Origin: CAVYHX01 sp963768415
GTDB taxonomy: Bacteria; Pseudomonadota; Gammaproteobacteria; UBA9214
DNA: 64,000 nt
NCBI GenBank assembly: GCA_963768415.1
Contig: CAVYHX010000013.1
Coordinates: 1-64,000, forward strand
Direction of reading: 5' to 3'
The stretch's first letter is position 1. Every line of letters begins with the position of its first letter. Below the pieces are notes generated by a model. It ran no database searches. It worked only from the letters and a program-made list of their open reading frames with translations, and was not told the origin of the DNA. The position numbers were made by a program, and so were the translations under genes. Below are positions 17,650 through 26,432 of the stretch, piece by piece.

Positions 17650-18884
17650 ATGCTGAAGAGAACAACGCTGTTGCAGTCATTTATCCTCCTTTTTCTTACC
17701 AGCTTGTCGGTGAATGTGTTCGCCGGACCTGTCTGTGGTGACGGCTTGTTGACAATAGACGGGCTGTCTGAGACTTGCGATGCGAGCCAATGCAGCCGCA
17801 TGTCTCAACAGTGCTTGCCACGCCCCTGGCAGCGATGCTGATTGTACCTGCTGTGGCGATGGCTTTATCGATGCAGCTGCTGGCGAAGAGTGTGACGATG
17901 CCCATACCAGCAACAACGACGATTGCGTTAGTACGTTGCGAGACTGCGATTTGTGGCGATTACTTCGTCCAGACCAGTGGACCACAATATCGAAGCATGC
18001 GACGATGGCAACCTGATCACGACAACGACGGCTGTACCAACAACTGCACCCTGCCGACGACGACCACGACAACCACGACGACAGCCGGCTCGACCACCAC
18101 CACGACGGCCGGCTCGACCACCACAACGGCCGGTTCGACCACCACCACGGCCGGCTCGACCACCACGACGGCCGGCTCGACCACCACGACGGCCGGCTCG
18201 ACCACCACGACGGCCGGCTCGACCACCACCACGATGGGCGGTTCGATGACCACCACAACGGCCGGTTCGACCACCACGACGGCCGGTTCGACCACCACGA
18301 CGGCCGGTTCGACCACCACGACCGGCTCGACCACCACCACGACCTTGCCTGGCGCTAACACGGACACAGTGGGACTACCTGGTGGCGGTGTCCTCACTAT
18401 TGAAACCACGCCCGGTCAAACACTCTCGGGGGTCAACGCTGTAGCTGCCGACGGTGGCCCAAGCGGGATCGACTTTCCGTTCGGGGTAATCAGTTACAGC
18501 ACCACTGTTCAGAATGACGGTGACAGCGCCACCGTGAAGTTGACCTTTCCTGAAGCACTGCCCGTAAAGCTCGTGATCTACAAGGTAGGCCTGGGCGGGG
18601 TCTACACGATACTGCCAACTGACCTCTGGACACAGACAGCCCCGGAAACTCTTGAAATCACCCTGACGGATGGCGGTCAGTTTGACCTTGATAACATGCA
18701 AAACCGTGTCATCGTTGATCCGGTTGCACCGGGTGGCAGGGCTGGCTCCAGTAACAGCGATTTCTTTGGCTGCACACTCAACGCATCTGCCGGCAGTGAC
18801 CCGACCTTCCCGGTATTGATGTTACTGTCAGTAACCTACCTGTACCGGAGGCGCGCACGGAAGGTAGCATCGAAGCGTGATTAG
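17650..18884 (+). pseudogene. Frameshifted cysteine-rich, Thr-repeat surface protein with CTERM-like anchor
   Basis: A signal peptide (MLKRTTLLQSFILLFLTSL) starts at 17650. Cys-rich units follow (CGDG...ETCD, CGDGFID...EECDD, EACDDGN, DNDGCTNNC), but consecutive units lie in different reading frames, so at least four frame changes occur between about 17790 and 18030. From there one frame is open to 18884: an about 95-residue AGSTTTT repeat, a domain resembling the choice-of-anchor U domain (FPFGVISYS...ITLTDGG...VIVDP), then a GC-containing motif, a hydrophobic helix and RRRARK, like a CTERM sorting signal. It is either a decayed gene or a set of assembly indels. Confidence 0.7.
18056..18342 (+). 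repeat. 21-bp coding tandem repeat (AGSTTTT units)
   Basis: Near-identical 21-base units with the core GCCGGCTCGACCACCACGACG are repeated about a dozen times, encoding Ala-Gly-Ser-Thr4. Variants include a Met-Gly-Gly-Ser unit near 18233. The stretch probably forms an extended, glycosylatable stalk and is prone to copy-number change. Confidence 0.9.
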
Positions 18885-18908
18885 TTAACTGGTTATCAAA
18901 AAAATGAG

Positions 18909-18939
18909 AAGGGCCGAACCCGGAGTTTGGCCCTTTTTC
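18909..18939 (+). terminator. Rho-independent terminator after the CTERM-type gene
   Basis: AAGGGCC and GGCCCTT form a GC-rich stem around an imperfect AAC/GTT extension and CCGGA loop. It is followed at once by TTTTT. It lies 25 bases past the stop at 18884. Confidence 0.85.
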
Positions 18940-18954
18940 TTTGGGCTCTTCCCC

Positions 18955-19276
18955 TGATTGAGTGGGTAACTTAATCAATTTAGACGAGACGCATTCCTTC
19001 TGATGACAAGGTTGTTGGCCGAATGAATTCGGCCCTACTCAATCAAACCTGTAGGGTCGAATTCATTCGACCAGCAGTGTTTCATCGTCATCTGTCATCC
19101 AGATGCAGTCCCAATGTCGGAGTTTGCCAACCAGCAGGCGTGCTGCGGCGATATCCGCGAACAAAGGATGACGACCGCGGGTGACCTCCTTATCTCCAAT
19201 GGCAATAATGGCTGTTGGCCGAATGAATTCGGCCCTGCAACGGTAATCTACCCACTCGATGTGGGGAAGAGCCTTT
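18955..19276. repeat. EcoRI-palindrome repeat, copy 3, with transposase remnant
   Basis: The same head, palindromic cores and tail as copies 1 and 2. Between them, on the minus strand (about 19105-19185), an open stretch encodes RGRHPLFADIAAARLLVG, which resembles the segment before the catalytic histidines of REP-associated Y1 transposases. The repeat therefore looks like an internally deleted RAYT transposon. Confidence 0.65.
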
Positions 19277-19362
19277 CTTTGTAACCAGTAGCACAACCCG
19301 GGGTCTGGTCGAACAATCGACCATGCAGGAATTCAAAACCTCGCGGCTTTTTTCATACCGGG

Positions 19363-19572
19363 TTCGCCAATGTACAGTCTTGTCCGGAGGGGTATTCCCC
19401 GGGCTCAACCTATGGCACCTTTGAGGAAACGTCGGTTCCGATATCCGGCACCGGTCGCGGCGTGTTTGCAGGTGGAGAGCATGGGGATATCCAGATACAA
19501 GGCACGATTAACTGCCTGTTCGCTATTGACATGAAATTCACCGGTGCTGTGAGCCTGAATGCGTCGCCTTAA
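19363..19572 (+). pseudogene. C-terminal remnant of an unidentified protein
   Basis: A 69-codon frame is open to TAA at 19570-19572 with protein-like composition (a Gly/Ser/Thr-rich stretch, SGTGRGVFAGGEHGD, then a hydrophobic strand and NASP at the end). No start codon with a ribosome site is visible. It follows directly on a repeat insertion, which may have removed the N-terminus. Family unknown. Confidence 0.35.
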
Positions 19573-19651
19573 TCCTGAATAGCTGGATGCATGTGCGCCA
19601 CCGGCGCAGATTAGAGGCTACCTTCAGGCTTTCCCGCCGCCACCACGCGGG

Positions 19652-20209
19652 TCAATTCCGCATTTGCCTCATAATCGTAAAAACGCCCGCAGTACCCAGT
19701 GTAAACACTACCAGGACCAGGAAAAACCACTTTAGCGATGTAAACATACTTGCAGCGTAGATGATCGCATCAAGTCGATCGGGATAGGCATGCAACACAG
19801 CGGACAGGCCCATATTTTCACACCAGTCAGAAATTAATACCGGCAAGGGAAGGAAATACAAATATCCGAGTCGGTTATTGAATGGAAGTATTTTGCGTAC
19901 ACCTATGGCAAGGGCGACAGTCAGTGCCAGACAATAAACTACCGGGAACAAAAGATCTGTGGTCAGTTCCATTCTGGCATATGCGTTCCGCCCCCCGGCA
20001 CCCAGTCCGCCAAGATATCCGTAGACCTGATCCGGTGAATAGGAGAAATACAAGTCAAGCGGCTTGTCATTCCCGATGCCGGCGGCAGGGAAAAGAACGG
20101 CCGGAAACAACGCAGTCAGCAGTATCAGCAACACCAGTACACGAACGGTGGCGATACGATCAATGATTCTGATCAACCGTTGCAGCAGGGTGGGCCTCCG
20201 GCTTTGCAT
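19652..20209 (-). CDS. Four-helix membrane protein, unidentified
   Basis: A 185-residue integral membrane protein. Hydrophobic segments lie at about 20-45, 82-105, 113-130 and 155-178, and the short basic N-terminus should be cytoplasmic. A conserved-looking aromatic loop (DLYFSYSPDQVYGYLGGLG) sits between helices 1 and 2. It is 40 bases downstream of the ABC exporter gene on the same strand and may be co-transcribed with it. The ATG at 20209 is preferred over a TTG at 20236; neither has a strong ribosome site. Function unknown. Confidence 0.65.
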   Translation of the reverse strand: MQSRRPTLLQRLIRIIDRIATVRVLVLLILLTALFPAVLFPAAGIGNDKPLDLYFSYSPDQVYGYLGGLGAGGRNAYARMELTTDLLFPVVYCLALTVALAIGVRKILPFNNRLGYLYFLPLPVLISDWCENMGLSAVLHAYPDRLDAIIYAASMFTSLKWFFLVLVVFTLGTAGVFTIMRQMRN

Positions 20210-20251
20210 CGCACTATCGACGACTGAATAATACAAGGGAACAAACGAAGC

Positions 20252-21934
20252 TTACTGCTTCATCCGGTATCCTGTCCTGAACATCCACCACACGAGCATC
20301 AGGCAGGCGCACAGGAACACCAGTATCATAACCAGGCTCAGTCCCACGCTGACATCGGACACCTCGAAAAAGCTCCAGCGGAAACCACTGATCAGGTACA
20401 CCACCGGGTTGAACAGCGTGACGGTCTGCCATGCCGGCGGCAGCATGTCGACCGAATAAAAGCTGCCGCCGAGAAATACCAGCGGCGTAATCACCAGCAG
20501 CGGTATGAGCTGCAGTTTTTCGAAGTTGACCGCCCACAGCCCGATGATGAAGCCGAACAGACTGAAAGAAATACAGGTCAGGATCAGAAATACCAGCATC
20601 CATACCGGATGCGCGATCTCCAGCGGCACGAAGAATCCTGCCGTCCCGAGAATGATCAGGCCGATGATCAGTGACTTGGTGGCTGCCGCACCGACGTAAC
20701 CCAGCAGGATTTCAACCATCGATATGGGTGCAGACATGACTTCGTAGATGGTGCCGGTGAACTTGGGAAAGAAAATACCGAACGACGCATTGGAAATACT
20801 CTGCGTCAGCAGTGCCAGCATCATCAGGCCGGGCACGATGAAGGCCCCGTAGGACACGCCCTCGATCATTTCGATACGCGAGCCGATCGCCGAACCGAAT
20901 ACCACGAAATATAACGATGTGGAAATCACCGGTGACGCAAAACTCTGCAGCAGGGTTTCCCAGGCGCGCAGCATTTCGTATTTGTAGATAACCCTGACGG
21001 CATAGATATTCATGATCTTTTTCACCAGGCTGATAAATATTTCTTCCAGGGAGCTTTGCGTGGTTTTCACATCTTTCAACAACAGGCCTGCTTCACTGAT
21101 GGCCTGCAGCAAATCGCTGATACCCGTGTGCGTTTTGTGCGGGTCATAGGTATAGGTGAGCTGGTTGCCATCGGCCGACAGTTCCAGCGCCCAGGGGGCC
21201 AGCGCATCAGGCACACTGCCCAGGGCCTCTTCCAGCTCGACGATCAGTTGCCGTTTACCCAGCTTGTGCATCAGCGCCTGCTTGTCATCCACCAGTAGCA
21301 GTTCACCGTTGTTGATGACCCCCACACGATCGGCGATCGCCTCGGCCTCTTCGATATAGTGCGTGGTCAGGATAATGGTGACGCCGGACTCGCGCAGACG
21401 CCGCACCAGCGCCCACATATCCTTGCGCAACTCCACATCCACGCCCGCAGTGGGTTCGTCCAGAAACAGTACCGAAGGTTCGTGCGCCAGGGCCTTGCCG
21501 ATCAGCACGCGCCGTTTCATGCCGCCCGACAGGGTCATGAGCTCGCTGTCTTTCTTCTCCCACAGCGACAGGTCTTTCAGCAACTGCTCAAGGTAGGCCG
21601 GGTCCGGCTTTTTGCCGAACAGGCCGCGACTGAAACACAGGGTATTCCACACGGTATCGAAGGCGCCCAGCGTGAGCTCCTGCGGCACCAGGCCGATCAT
21701 GCTGCGCGTGGCGCGGTAGTCCGTGACGATGTCATGACCGTCGACCGTCACCGACCCCGCACTGGCATTGACAATCCCGCAGATAATCGAGATCAGCGTG
21801 GTCTTGCCGGCACCGTTGGGGCCGAGCAGCGCCAGGATTTCACCCGGCTCGATGTCCAGGTTCACATCTTTCAGCGCCTGGTAGCCGCTGGCATAGGTCT
21901 TCGACAGGTTAGCTATGGAAACTATGGGCTGCAT
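20252..21934 (-). CDS. Fused ABC exporter: ATPase plus ABC-2 permease (YadG-YadH-like)
   Basis: A 560-residue protein. Residues 1-307 are an ABC ATPase (Walker A GPNGAGKTT at 38-46, signature LSGGMKRR, Walker B LFLDEPTAGVD, then the H-loop). From Met308 a complete ABC-2 permease of about 250 residues with six hydrophobic helices follows. Relatives YadG and YadH are separate genes. Here the reading frame runs through without a stop. At the junction (about 21013-21025) there is a run of five A; losing one A would create a TGA overlapping the permease ATG, the usual gene arrangement. So this is either a true fusion or a one-base sequence error. The substrate is unknown. Confidence 0.88.
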   Translation of the reverse strand: MQPIVSIANLSKTYASGYQALKDVNLDIEPGEILALLGPNGAGKTTLISIICGIVNASAGSVTVDGHDIVTDYRATRSMIGLVPQELTLGAFDTVWNTLCFSRGLFGKKPDPAYLEQLLKDLSLWEKKDSELMTLSGGMKRRVLIGKALAHEPSVLFLDEPTAGVDVELRKDMWALVRRLRESGVTIILTTHYIEEAEAIADRVGVINNGELLLVDDKQALMHKLGKRQLIVELEEALGSVPDALAPWALELSADGNQLTYTYDPHKTHTGISDLLQAISEAGLLLKDVKTTQSSLEEIFISLVKKIMNIYAVRVIYKYEMLRAWETLLQSFASPVISTSLYFVVFGSAIGSRIEMIEGVSYGAFIVPGLMMLALLTQSISNASFGIFFPKFTGTIYEVMSAPISMVEILLGYVGAAATKSLIIGLIILGTAGFFVPLEIAHPVWMLVFLILTCISFSLFGFIIGLWAVNFEKLQLIPLLVITPLVFLGGSFYSVDMLPPAWQTVTLFNPVVYLISGFRWSFFEVSDVSVGLSLVMILVFLCACLMLVWWMFRTGYRMKQ

Positions 21935-21935
21935 T

Positions 21936-21995
21936 CGGGGGACAGTATACCTAATTGAACCGGTCAAACCCTGTTGCCTGGCAACCCCTGCTGGC
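21936..21995 (-). repeat. Solo RAYT left end upstream of the ABC exporter
   Basis: GGGGGACAGTATACCTAATTGAA and the following bases match the left terminus of the complete RAYT element at 25638. The minus-strand reading places TATACT about ten bases before the exporter ATG at 21934. Confidence 0.6.
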
Positions 21996-22089
21996 CGCGC
22001 CATAGACACCTTGCAACACCTTTGACCACGTTAGTTTGCCGAGACCCCGGGGATATAGTCCGGCACGGTTGCGCTGTTTTCACCCCTGA

Positions 22090-22767
22090 CTAATCCCCAC
22101 GCCGCGCGAACCAGATAATGTGCCGCGCACCCTTCGATCCATGCGCACGCACACGCACCTCATCCACCTCGAATCCTGTCTTGCGCAAGCGTTGCACAAA
22201 ATCACGATCCGGGCCAGCCGACCACACAGCCAGCACACCGCCGGGACGCAGCGCCGCATAGGAGGCATTCAGCCCGTCCATACCATAGAGCCAGTCGTTC
22301 TCCTTGCGCGTGAGCCCCTCGGGTCCGTTATCCACATCCAGCAGGATCGCATCATAAGCCTGTTCACCGGCCCTTAGCATGCGGCCAACATCCCCCGCGC
22401 GCACGCGCACCCGGGGATCCTCGAGCGGATGACCGCTGTGCGCCCCTAGCGGGCCCCTGTTCCAGGCCACCACGGCCGGCACTAATTCTGCCACCACCAC
22501 CTGGGCCTGGTCACCAACATGCCGGAGCGCCGCTGCCAGGGTGAACCCCATGCCCAACCCGCCAATCAACAGTCGCGGCTGTTTGCAATCCGCCAGTCTG
22601 GCGCAGGTATGCTCAGCCAGCGCATCCTCGGAGCCATGTACCCGGCTGTTCATCAGTTCGCCCTGGCCCACGACCGTGATGGAGAATTCATCACTGCGCT
22701 GATAAAGGCGCAGCTCCCCGCCGTTGCCGGGCACTTGTGCGCTATCGAGTAAAATCCAGGGCGTCAT
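22090..22767 (-). CDS. Spermidine-synthase-like methyltransferase-fold protein
   Basis: A 225-residue Rossmann-fold protein of the spermidine/spermine synthase superfamily. It has the glycine-rich nucleotide loop LLIGGLGMGFTLAAAL, the acidic segment VVVAELVPAVV, and DAILLDVDNGPEG, which carries the acidic catalytic position. It is shorter than true spermidine synthases and lacks their N-terminal beta domain, so its substrate is uncertain. The ATG at 22767 is preferred to an upstream alternative start at 22803, which would overlap the VF530 gene. It is the last gene of a three-gene minus-strand group. Confidence 0.8.
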   Translation of the reverse strand: MTPWILLDSAQVPGNGGELRLYQRSDEFSITVVGQGELMNSRVHGSEDALAEHTCARLADCKQPRLLIGGLGMGFTLAAALRHVGDQAQVVVAELVPAVVAWNRGPLGAHSGHPLEDPRVRVRAGDVGRMLRAGEQAYDAILLDVDNGPEGLTRKENDWLYGMDGLNASYAALRPGGVLAVWSAGPDRDFVQRLRKTGFEVDEVRVRAHGSKGARHIIWFARRGD

Positions 22768-22774
22768 AAACGTC

Positions 22775-23053
22775 TCAATCTGTCGGCCCAATACTCCGCA
22801 CATACAAGGCTTCCACTTTCTCTCTGGCCCAGGGGGTTCTCCGCAGAAACTTCAAACTGGATTTGATGCTGGGTTCATGCGTGAAACATTTGATGTTAAC
22901 GGTCCGCCCCAATGTCTCCCAGCCATAACGATCGACCAGGCGAGTCAGCATCATTTCCAGCGTCACGCCATGCAAAGGATTCCCGGGCTGGGAGTCGATC
23001 ATACTGTCACCTGCTCCATTGACAGAGTGTAATTTGTCCGGGTCCAACTCCAT
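22775..23053 (-). CDS. VF530 (DUF2132) family DNA-binding-like protein
   Basis: A 92-residue protein of the VF530 family. The core NPLHGVTLEMMLTRLVDRYG...LGRTVNIKCF and the closing FLRRTPWAREKVE are diagnostic. Structures in this family show a small double-stranded-DNA-binding-like helical fold, but the role is unknown. It lies seven bases upstream of the methyltransferase-like gene and 24 bases downstream of the RRM gene, so the three probably form one transcript. Confidence 0.9.
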   Translation of the reverse strand: MELDPDKLHSVNGAGDSMIDSQPGNPLHGVTLEMMLTRLVDRYGWETLGRTVNIKCFTHEPSIKSSLKFLRRTPWAREKVEALYVRSIGPTD

Positions 23054-23077
23054 ATAATCCCATGCAGCGACATCCTG

Positions 23078-23320
23078 TCAGCTCTTTTCCGCCTTTTTCA
23101 CTCGAATCTTATTGCCGTCGACAACCCGGGCATTCAGCCCTTTGATGGCCACCTTGGCCTCACCCGCGCGGGGCATTTCAACGAACCCGAAACCTTTGGA
23201 CTTTCCAGTCACTTTATCCATCACCACCGTGCAATACTGGACATCCCCATATTCGCTGAACAAGGCCAGCAGCACCGCTTGCGTCGTTTCCACAGATAAA
23301 TTGCGTACCAGTATTTTCAT
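23078..23320 (-). CDS. RNA-recognition-motif protein
   Basis: An 80-residue single RRM domain. RNP-2 is ILVRNL (3-8) and RNP-1 is KGFGFVEM (42-49), with the usual beta-alpha-beta order and a Lys-rich C-terminus. Such small bacterial RRM proteins bind single-stranded RNA in the cytoplasm and are often linked to cold or stress response. It is the first gene of the RRM/VF530/methyltransferase-like group. Confidence 0.93.
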   Translation of the reverse strand: MKILVRNLSVETTQAVLLALFSEYGDVQYCTVVMDKVTGKSKGFGFVEMPRAGEAKVAIKGLNARVVDGNKIRVKKAEKS

Positions 23321-23433
23321 AATTGCACCAACAAATGAGTTCCAGGATAGCTGGAATAACCGGGTTCAGTTCCTGACTGTTTGTAATATTCAGGATAACC
23401 GGGATCTGATCCCGGTATTCAGTTTTTTACCGA

Positions 23434-24780
23434 TCAGTATTGGCGGGCTGGTTGTGGATCGCCAACCCCGGCATCCGCAATCAAGCCAAGCCGGGCATAC
23501 TCCTGCGCCAGCAGTGCGCTTGCACGCGCGTTACACGAAGCGGCCTGTTCCCCTGCCCCTATGGCGGTGCATGCCTGGCTCATGCGTTCCCATAACAGGT
23601 AGAAATCCGGTGTTTTTTCAACCAGGCGGGTATAGATGCGGATGGCTTCAGGCGCCCTGCCCGCGCGGTGCATGAGCATTGCCTGCACAAACGCCGGCTC
23701 GATGTCCGCAATAATTTCCCTGTATCCCGCGCTTTCAGTTGCGCTGCCTGTTGCTGCCAGAGATCCCTGTAAATCCATCAGCTGGGTGTAAAATGACAAC
23801 CGGTCCGCCGCCGCCCTGGCATGGGTCCTGTTGGCGCGAAGGTACTGGTGCGCCTGGCGCCTGATACGTTTTCTGAGTTCGGCAGACTCGATCAGCCGGG
23901 TCAGGATATCGAGCATGTCTTCATCGTCCTTGAAAAGAAAACCGGTCTCGCCATGGACAATGCTGTCTGCATAGGGGGGGCCGTCCGAACAGACGGCAAC
24001 GACACCACGCGATGCATACTCCAGGAATTTCCCGTCCGATCGACCGCTGCTGAAGTCATCGATCGTTGCGACAGCAAGGCCGATATCGATCGTCTTCAAA
24101 AAATCAAGGTAGGCCGACATGTCTCCGGTCGGACTTGCCTGTACATCGAGCCCGGCAGCGCGAAACAACTGGATGATTTCCGCTGCGGCCATGATGTGCA
24201 GCCGAACCTGATCCTTCAATGGCCATCGGGATAGCACACCGGCGATGCGCCTGGCGTCGTCGAAGTGCCCGATGGAGCCGGCCCAGCCGAGTACCGGTTG
24301 ACGCTTCTTTACCGGTTTCAGCGCGGGGATGCTGATCAGCTGATTTGGGAATACCGCATGCGCGGGATTCAGATCCCGGTATTTCTGTTCCAGGAACGGG
24401 CTGCTGAACTGGACAGCATTCGATGCCGCTGCGAGCGTGGCAATCGTTTCCTGAACTTCCCGGCTGGCATAAAATGCATGTCCGGGCAGATGCGCCGGGA
24501 ATGCAGTGAAGTCATCTGAAATTTCGAATACCGTGACTTTCCCCTGTTGGCGCCGTTTCTGTATTACCGCGAGCAATCTCGCATCGGCGACCATCTGGAT
24601 AACCAGCACATCACTGTCTACCAGTTCTTGCAGATGGTCAGGGTGACAGGATTGTATGGCATGGACAGCAATGAACCGGCCCAGGGCCTTGCCGGGCCAG
24701 ACGACACGATGCAGGTAATCGCCGGTCTGGCGGTCCTGTGGATGCGAAAAGAGGGTGCAGCGGAAACGGTTCATGGACAT
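23434..24780 (-). CDS. Glycosyltransferase, GT4-like, with C-terminal helical repeat
   Basis: A 448-residue cytoplasmic glycosyltransferase. The C-terminal Rossmann domain carries VLGWAGSIGH and the donor-binding stretch SDGKFLEYASRGVVAVCSD, with a Glu in the position used by group-1 transferases to bind the nucleotide sugar. The last about 100 residues look like TPR-type helices (AMLMHRAGRAPEAIRIYTRLVE). Start ATG at 24780 or 24774. It is not within a recognisable polysaccharide locus, so the acceptor (glycan or protein) is unknown. Confidence 0.8.
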   Translation of the reverse strand: MSMNRFRCTLFSHPQDRQTGDYLHRVVWPGKALGRFIAVHAIQSCHPDHLQELVDSDVLVIQMVADARLLAVIQKRRQQGKVTVFEISDDFTAFPAHLPGHAFYASREVQETIATLAAASNAVQFSSPFLEQKYRDLNPAHAVFPNQLISIPALKPVKKRQPVLGWAGSIGHFDDARRIAGVLSRWPLKDQVRLHIMAAAEIIQLFRAAGLDVQASPTGDMSAYLDFLKTIDIGLAVATIDDFSSGRSDGKFLEYASRGVVAVCSDGPPYADSIVHGETGFLFKDDEDMLDILTRLIESAELRKRIRRQAHQYLRANRTHARAAADRLSFYTQLMDLQGSLAATGSATESAGYREIIADIEPAFVQAMLMHRAGRAPEAIRIYTRLVEKTPDFYLLWERMSQACTAIGAGEQAASCNARASALLAQEYARLGLIADAGVGDPQPARQY

Positions 24781-24912
24781 GGATGAACGGGTTGGCTAAC
24801 CGAAGTATGGAATGACCGGGGCCGGATACCGGCAGTCCGCAGCTTGCCCCGGTGGAAATATGCTATCCGGCCGCACCTGACCGGGATACGACGCTTGCCT
24901 GCCCATTATCAC

Positions 24913-25611
24913 TCAGTAAGTAATCAGCAGGGGTTTATAGGCAAAAATCGCACTCAGATGATGCAGCACTGCGTGCTGACCCTGGCCGGCCCAGATGGCA
25001 TTCAGTTCCTGCTGCACGATTTGATAGCGCCGCTCCAGGTCAGTCTCGTCGGCATGGGCGGCGGCAAGTTCGCCGACCAGATCCAGCCACATGCGACTGG
25101 CGCCCATAATCAGCGCCGGCCAGGTTTTCTGTACCGGCAAGGACCAGTGGCTGTCACTGGTATCCTCGATGGCTGGCCTGGAGACCTGGTGCACATCATC
25201 GAACCCGACCCAGGTTACCTTGTCCTCCTCCTGCAAGCGCACCAGCACCGGATTTTCGGCAATATCTTTGTAGATACGCCGCGCGCCGTCCGGGGTGCTG
25301 TAGAAAATAAAACTGAACACATGTCCGTGGTTGTCTTTGCCAGCGCGCCGGTGCACGCGCCAGATCTGGATATCCCGGTAGTGGGACTCGAATACCGGCG
25401 CAATGACCTCACCGGCCAGCAGCGTACCGAGATACCAGCTCGGTGGATCATCCTCCGAACGGGCCATCCGGAAACGCGCATACCACCAGCCCTCCCCGTC
25501 CGGCAGACTGTCCTGGACTGGCTGCATCTCAACCTGCTGCGGCTGAACTGCCGCACATCCCCACAAGCCGCACAGCAACAAAACGCTGAGTATCTGCCTA
25601 TATGTTATCAA
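24913..25611 (-). CDS. Putative lipoprotein, unidentified
   Basis: A 232-residue protein with a lipoprotein signal (hydrophobic LSVLLLCGLWGC, lipobox Cys at residue 19), hence probably anchored in the inner or outer membrane. The mature part begins with a Gln/Pro-rich linker, then a mixed domain with many Trp and aromatic residues (GEGWWYARFRM, DIQIWRVHRR). No family is recognised. A RAYT transposon end lies about 30 bases before the ATG. Confidence 0.75.
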   Translation of the reverse strand: MITYRQILSVLLLCGLWGCAAVQPQQVEMQPVQDSLPDGEGWWYARFRMARSEDDPPSWYLGTLLAGEVIAPVFESHYRDIQIWRVHRRAGKDNHGHVFSFIFYSTPDGARRIYKDIAENPVLVRLQEEDKVTWVGFDDVHQVSRPAIEDTSDSHWSLPVQKTWPALIMGASRMWLDLVGELAAAHADETDLERRYQIVQQELNAIWAGQGQHAVLHHLSAIFAYKPLLITY

Positions 25612-25637
25612 TGCCTGCCTCCCGGGTCGTTTTATAA

Positions 25638-26429
25638 TTCCGGGGACAGTATACCTAATTAAACCATACTGCCCCTTGTGTCCGGCCTCCTCTTGGGGCC
25701 AGGCCGCGCGGGCTTCAGCGCACGGCCCGCCAGTTTCTCCGCGGTTTCTATAAATGCCTCATTCCCGAGCGGGCGGCCGGTGCGGGTGTGTTTGCGGAGA
25801 GTATCAAGCCCCTGCGGTGAATCGGTTTGCTGAAGATAGGCTTCCCAGTTGCCTATTCGAGCGAGCATAGGTGCCACTTGCACGAGGTGGTCATCCAGAC
25901 CTCGAAGATGCGCCTGCGCACTGGACCAGGGCCAGCCCCCGGCATGCGTGACCAGGCACGCACGCACCGGGTTCAGTTCAACGTAGCGTACAGCTGCAAT
26001 CAGGTGTTTCTCATCCATCGGAAATGAGTGAAATCGTTCCTGCCAGAGATGGCCCCGCCAGCCATGACGGAAATTTATCCGGCGCGTGTAATGCCGATGC
26101 GCTTCAGCAAGTGACTTACGCAACCCGTCAGGGCATTGTGGCACCAGAACAAGATGAACATGATTGGGCATCAGGCAATATGCCCAGCACTGCGTGTGTG
26201 TCGCGGCGCAGCCCTGAGCAATATATTCCAGGTATGCCTGATAGTCACCGCGACTAAAGAAGACCTCTTGCCTTCGATTACCCCTTTGGGTGACATGATG
26301 CGGATACCCGGGCAGAACAATCCGTGCAATACGCGCCATACTGTTCCTCCTTGAACAGCTTTATAAGCACTCTACATCGGTAATTGCACATAGCGCGATA
26401 GGATAATTAAGTATACTGTCCCCGGAATT
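25638..26429 (-). mobile_element. Complete RAYT transposon with 17-bp inverted ends
   Basis: The ends TTCCGGGGACAGTATAC (25638-25654) and GTATACTGTCCCCGGAA (26412-26428) are exact inverse complements. They enclose one Y1-transposase gene. Shortened copies with the same ends lie at 30049, 32353 and 39549, and solo ends near 4.12 and 21.94 kb. This is probably the autonomous parent of that family. Confidence 0.88.
25659..26339 (-). CDS. REP-associated tyrosine transposase (Y1_Tnp/RAYT)
   Basis: A 226-residue HUH-type single-strand transposase. The N-terminus MARIARIVLPGYPHHVTQRG is typical, the metal-binding HUH motif is HVHLVL (in PNHVHLVLVP), and the catalytic Tyr is in AHRHYTRRIN. These enzymes nick and join single-stranded DNA at hairpin-forming repeat ends, moving REP or MITE elements. 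The gene is full length and no stop interrupts it, so it may still act on the deletion derivatives nearby. Confidence 0.95.
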   Translation of the reverse strand: MARIARIVLPGYPHHVTQRGNRRQEVFFSRGDYQAYLEYIAQGCAATHTQCWAYCLMPNHVHLVLVPQCPDGLRKSLAEAHRHYTRRINFRHGWRGHLWQERFHSFPMDEKHLIAAVRYVELNPVRACLVTHAGGWPWSSAQAHLRGLDDHLVQVAPMLARIGNWEAYLQQTDSPQGLDTLRKHTRTGRPLGNEAFIETAEKLAGRALKPARPGPKRRPDTRGSMV

Positions 26430-26432
26430 ACC

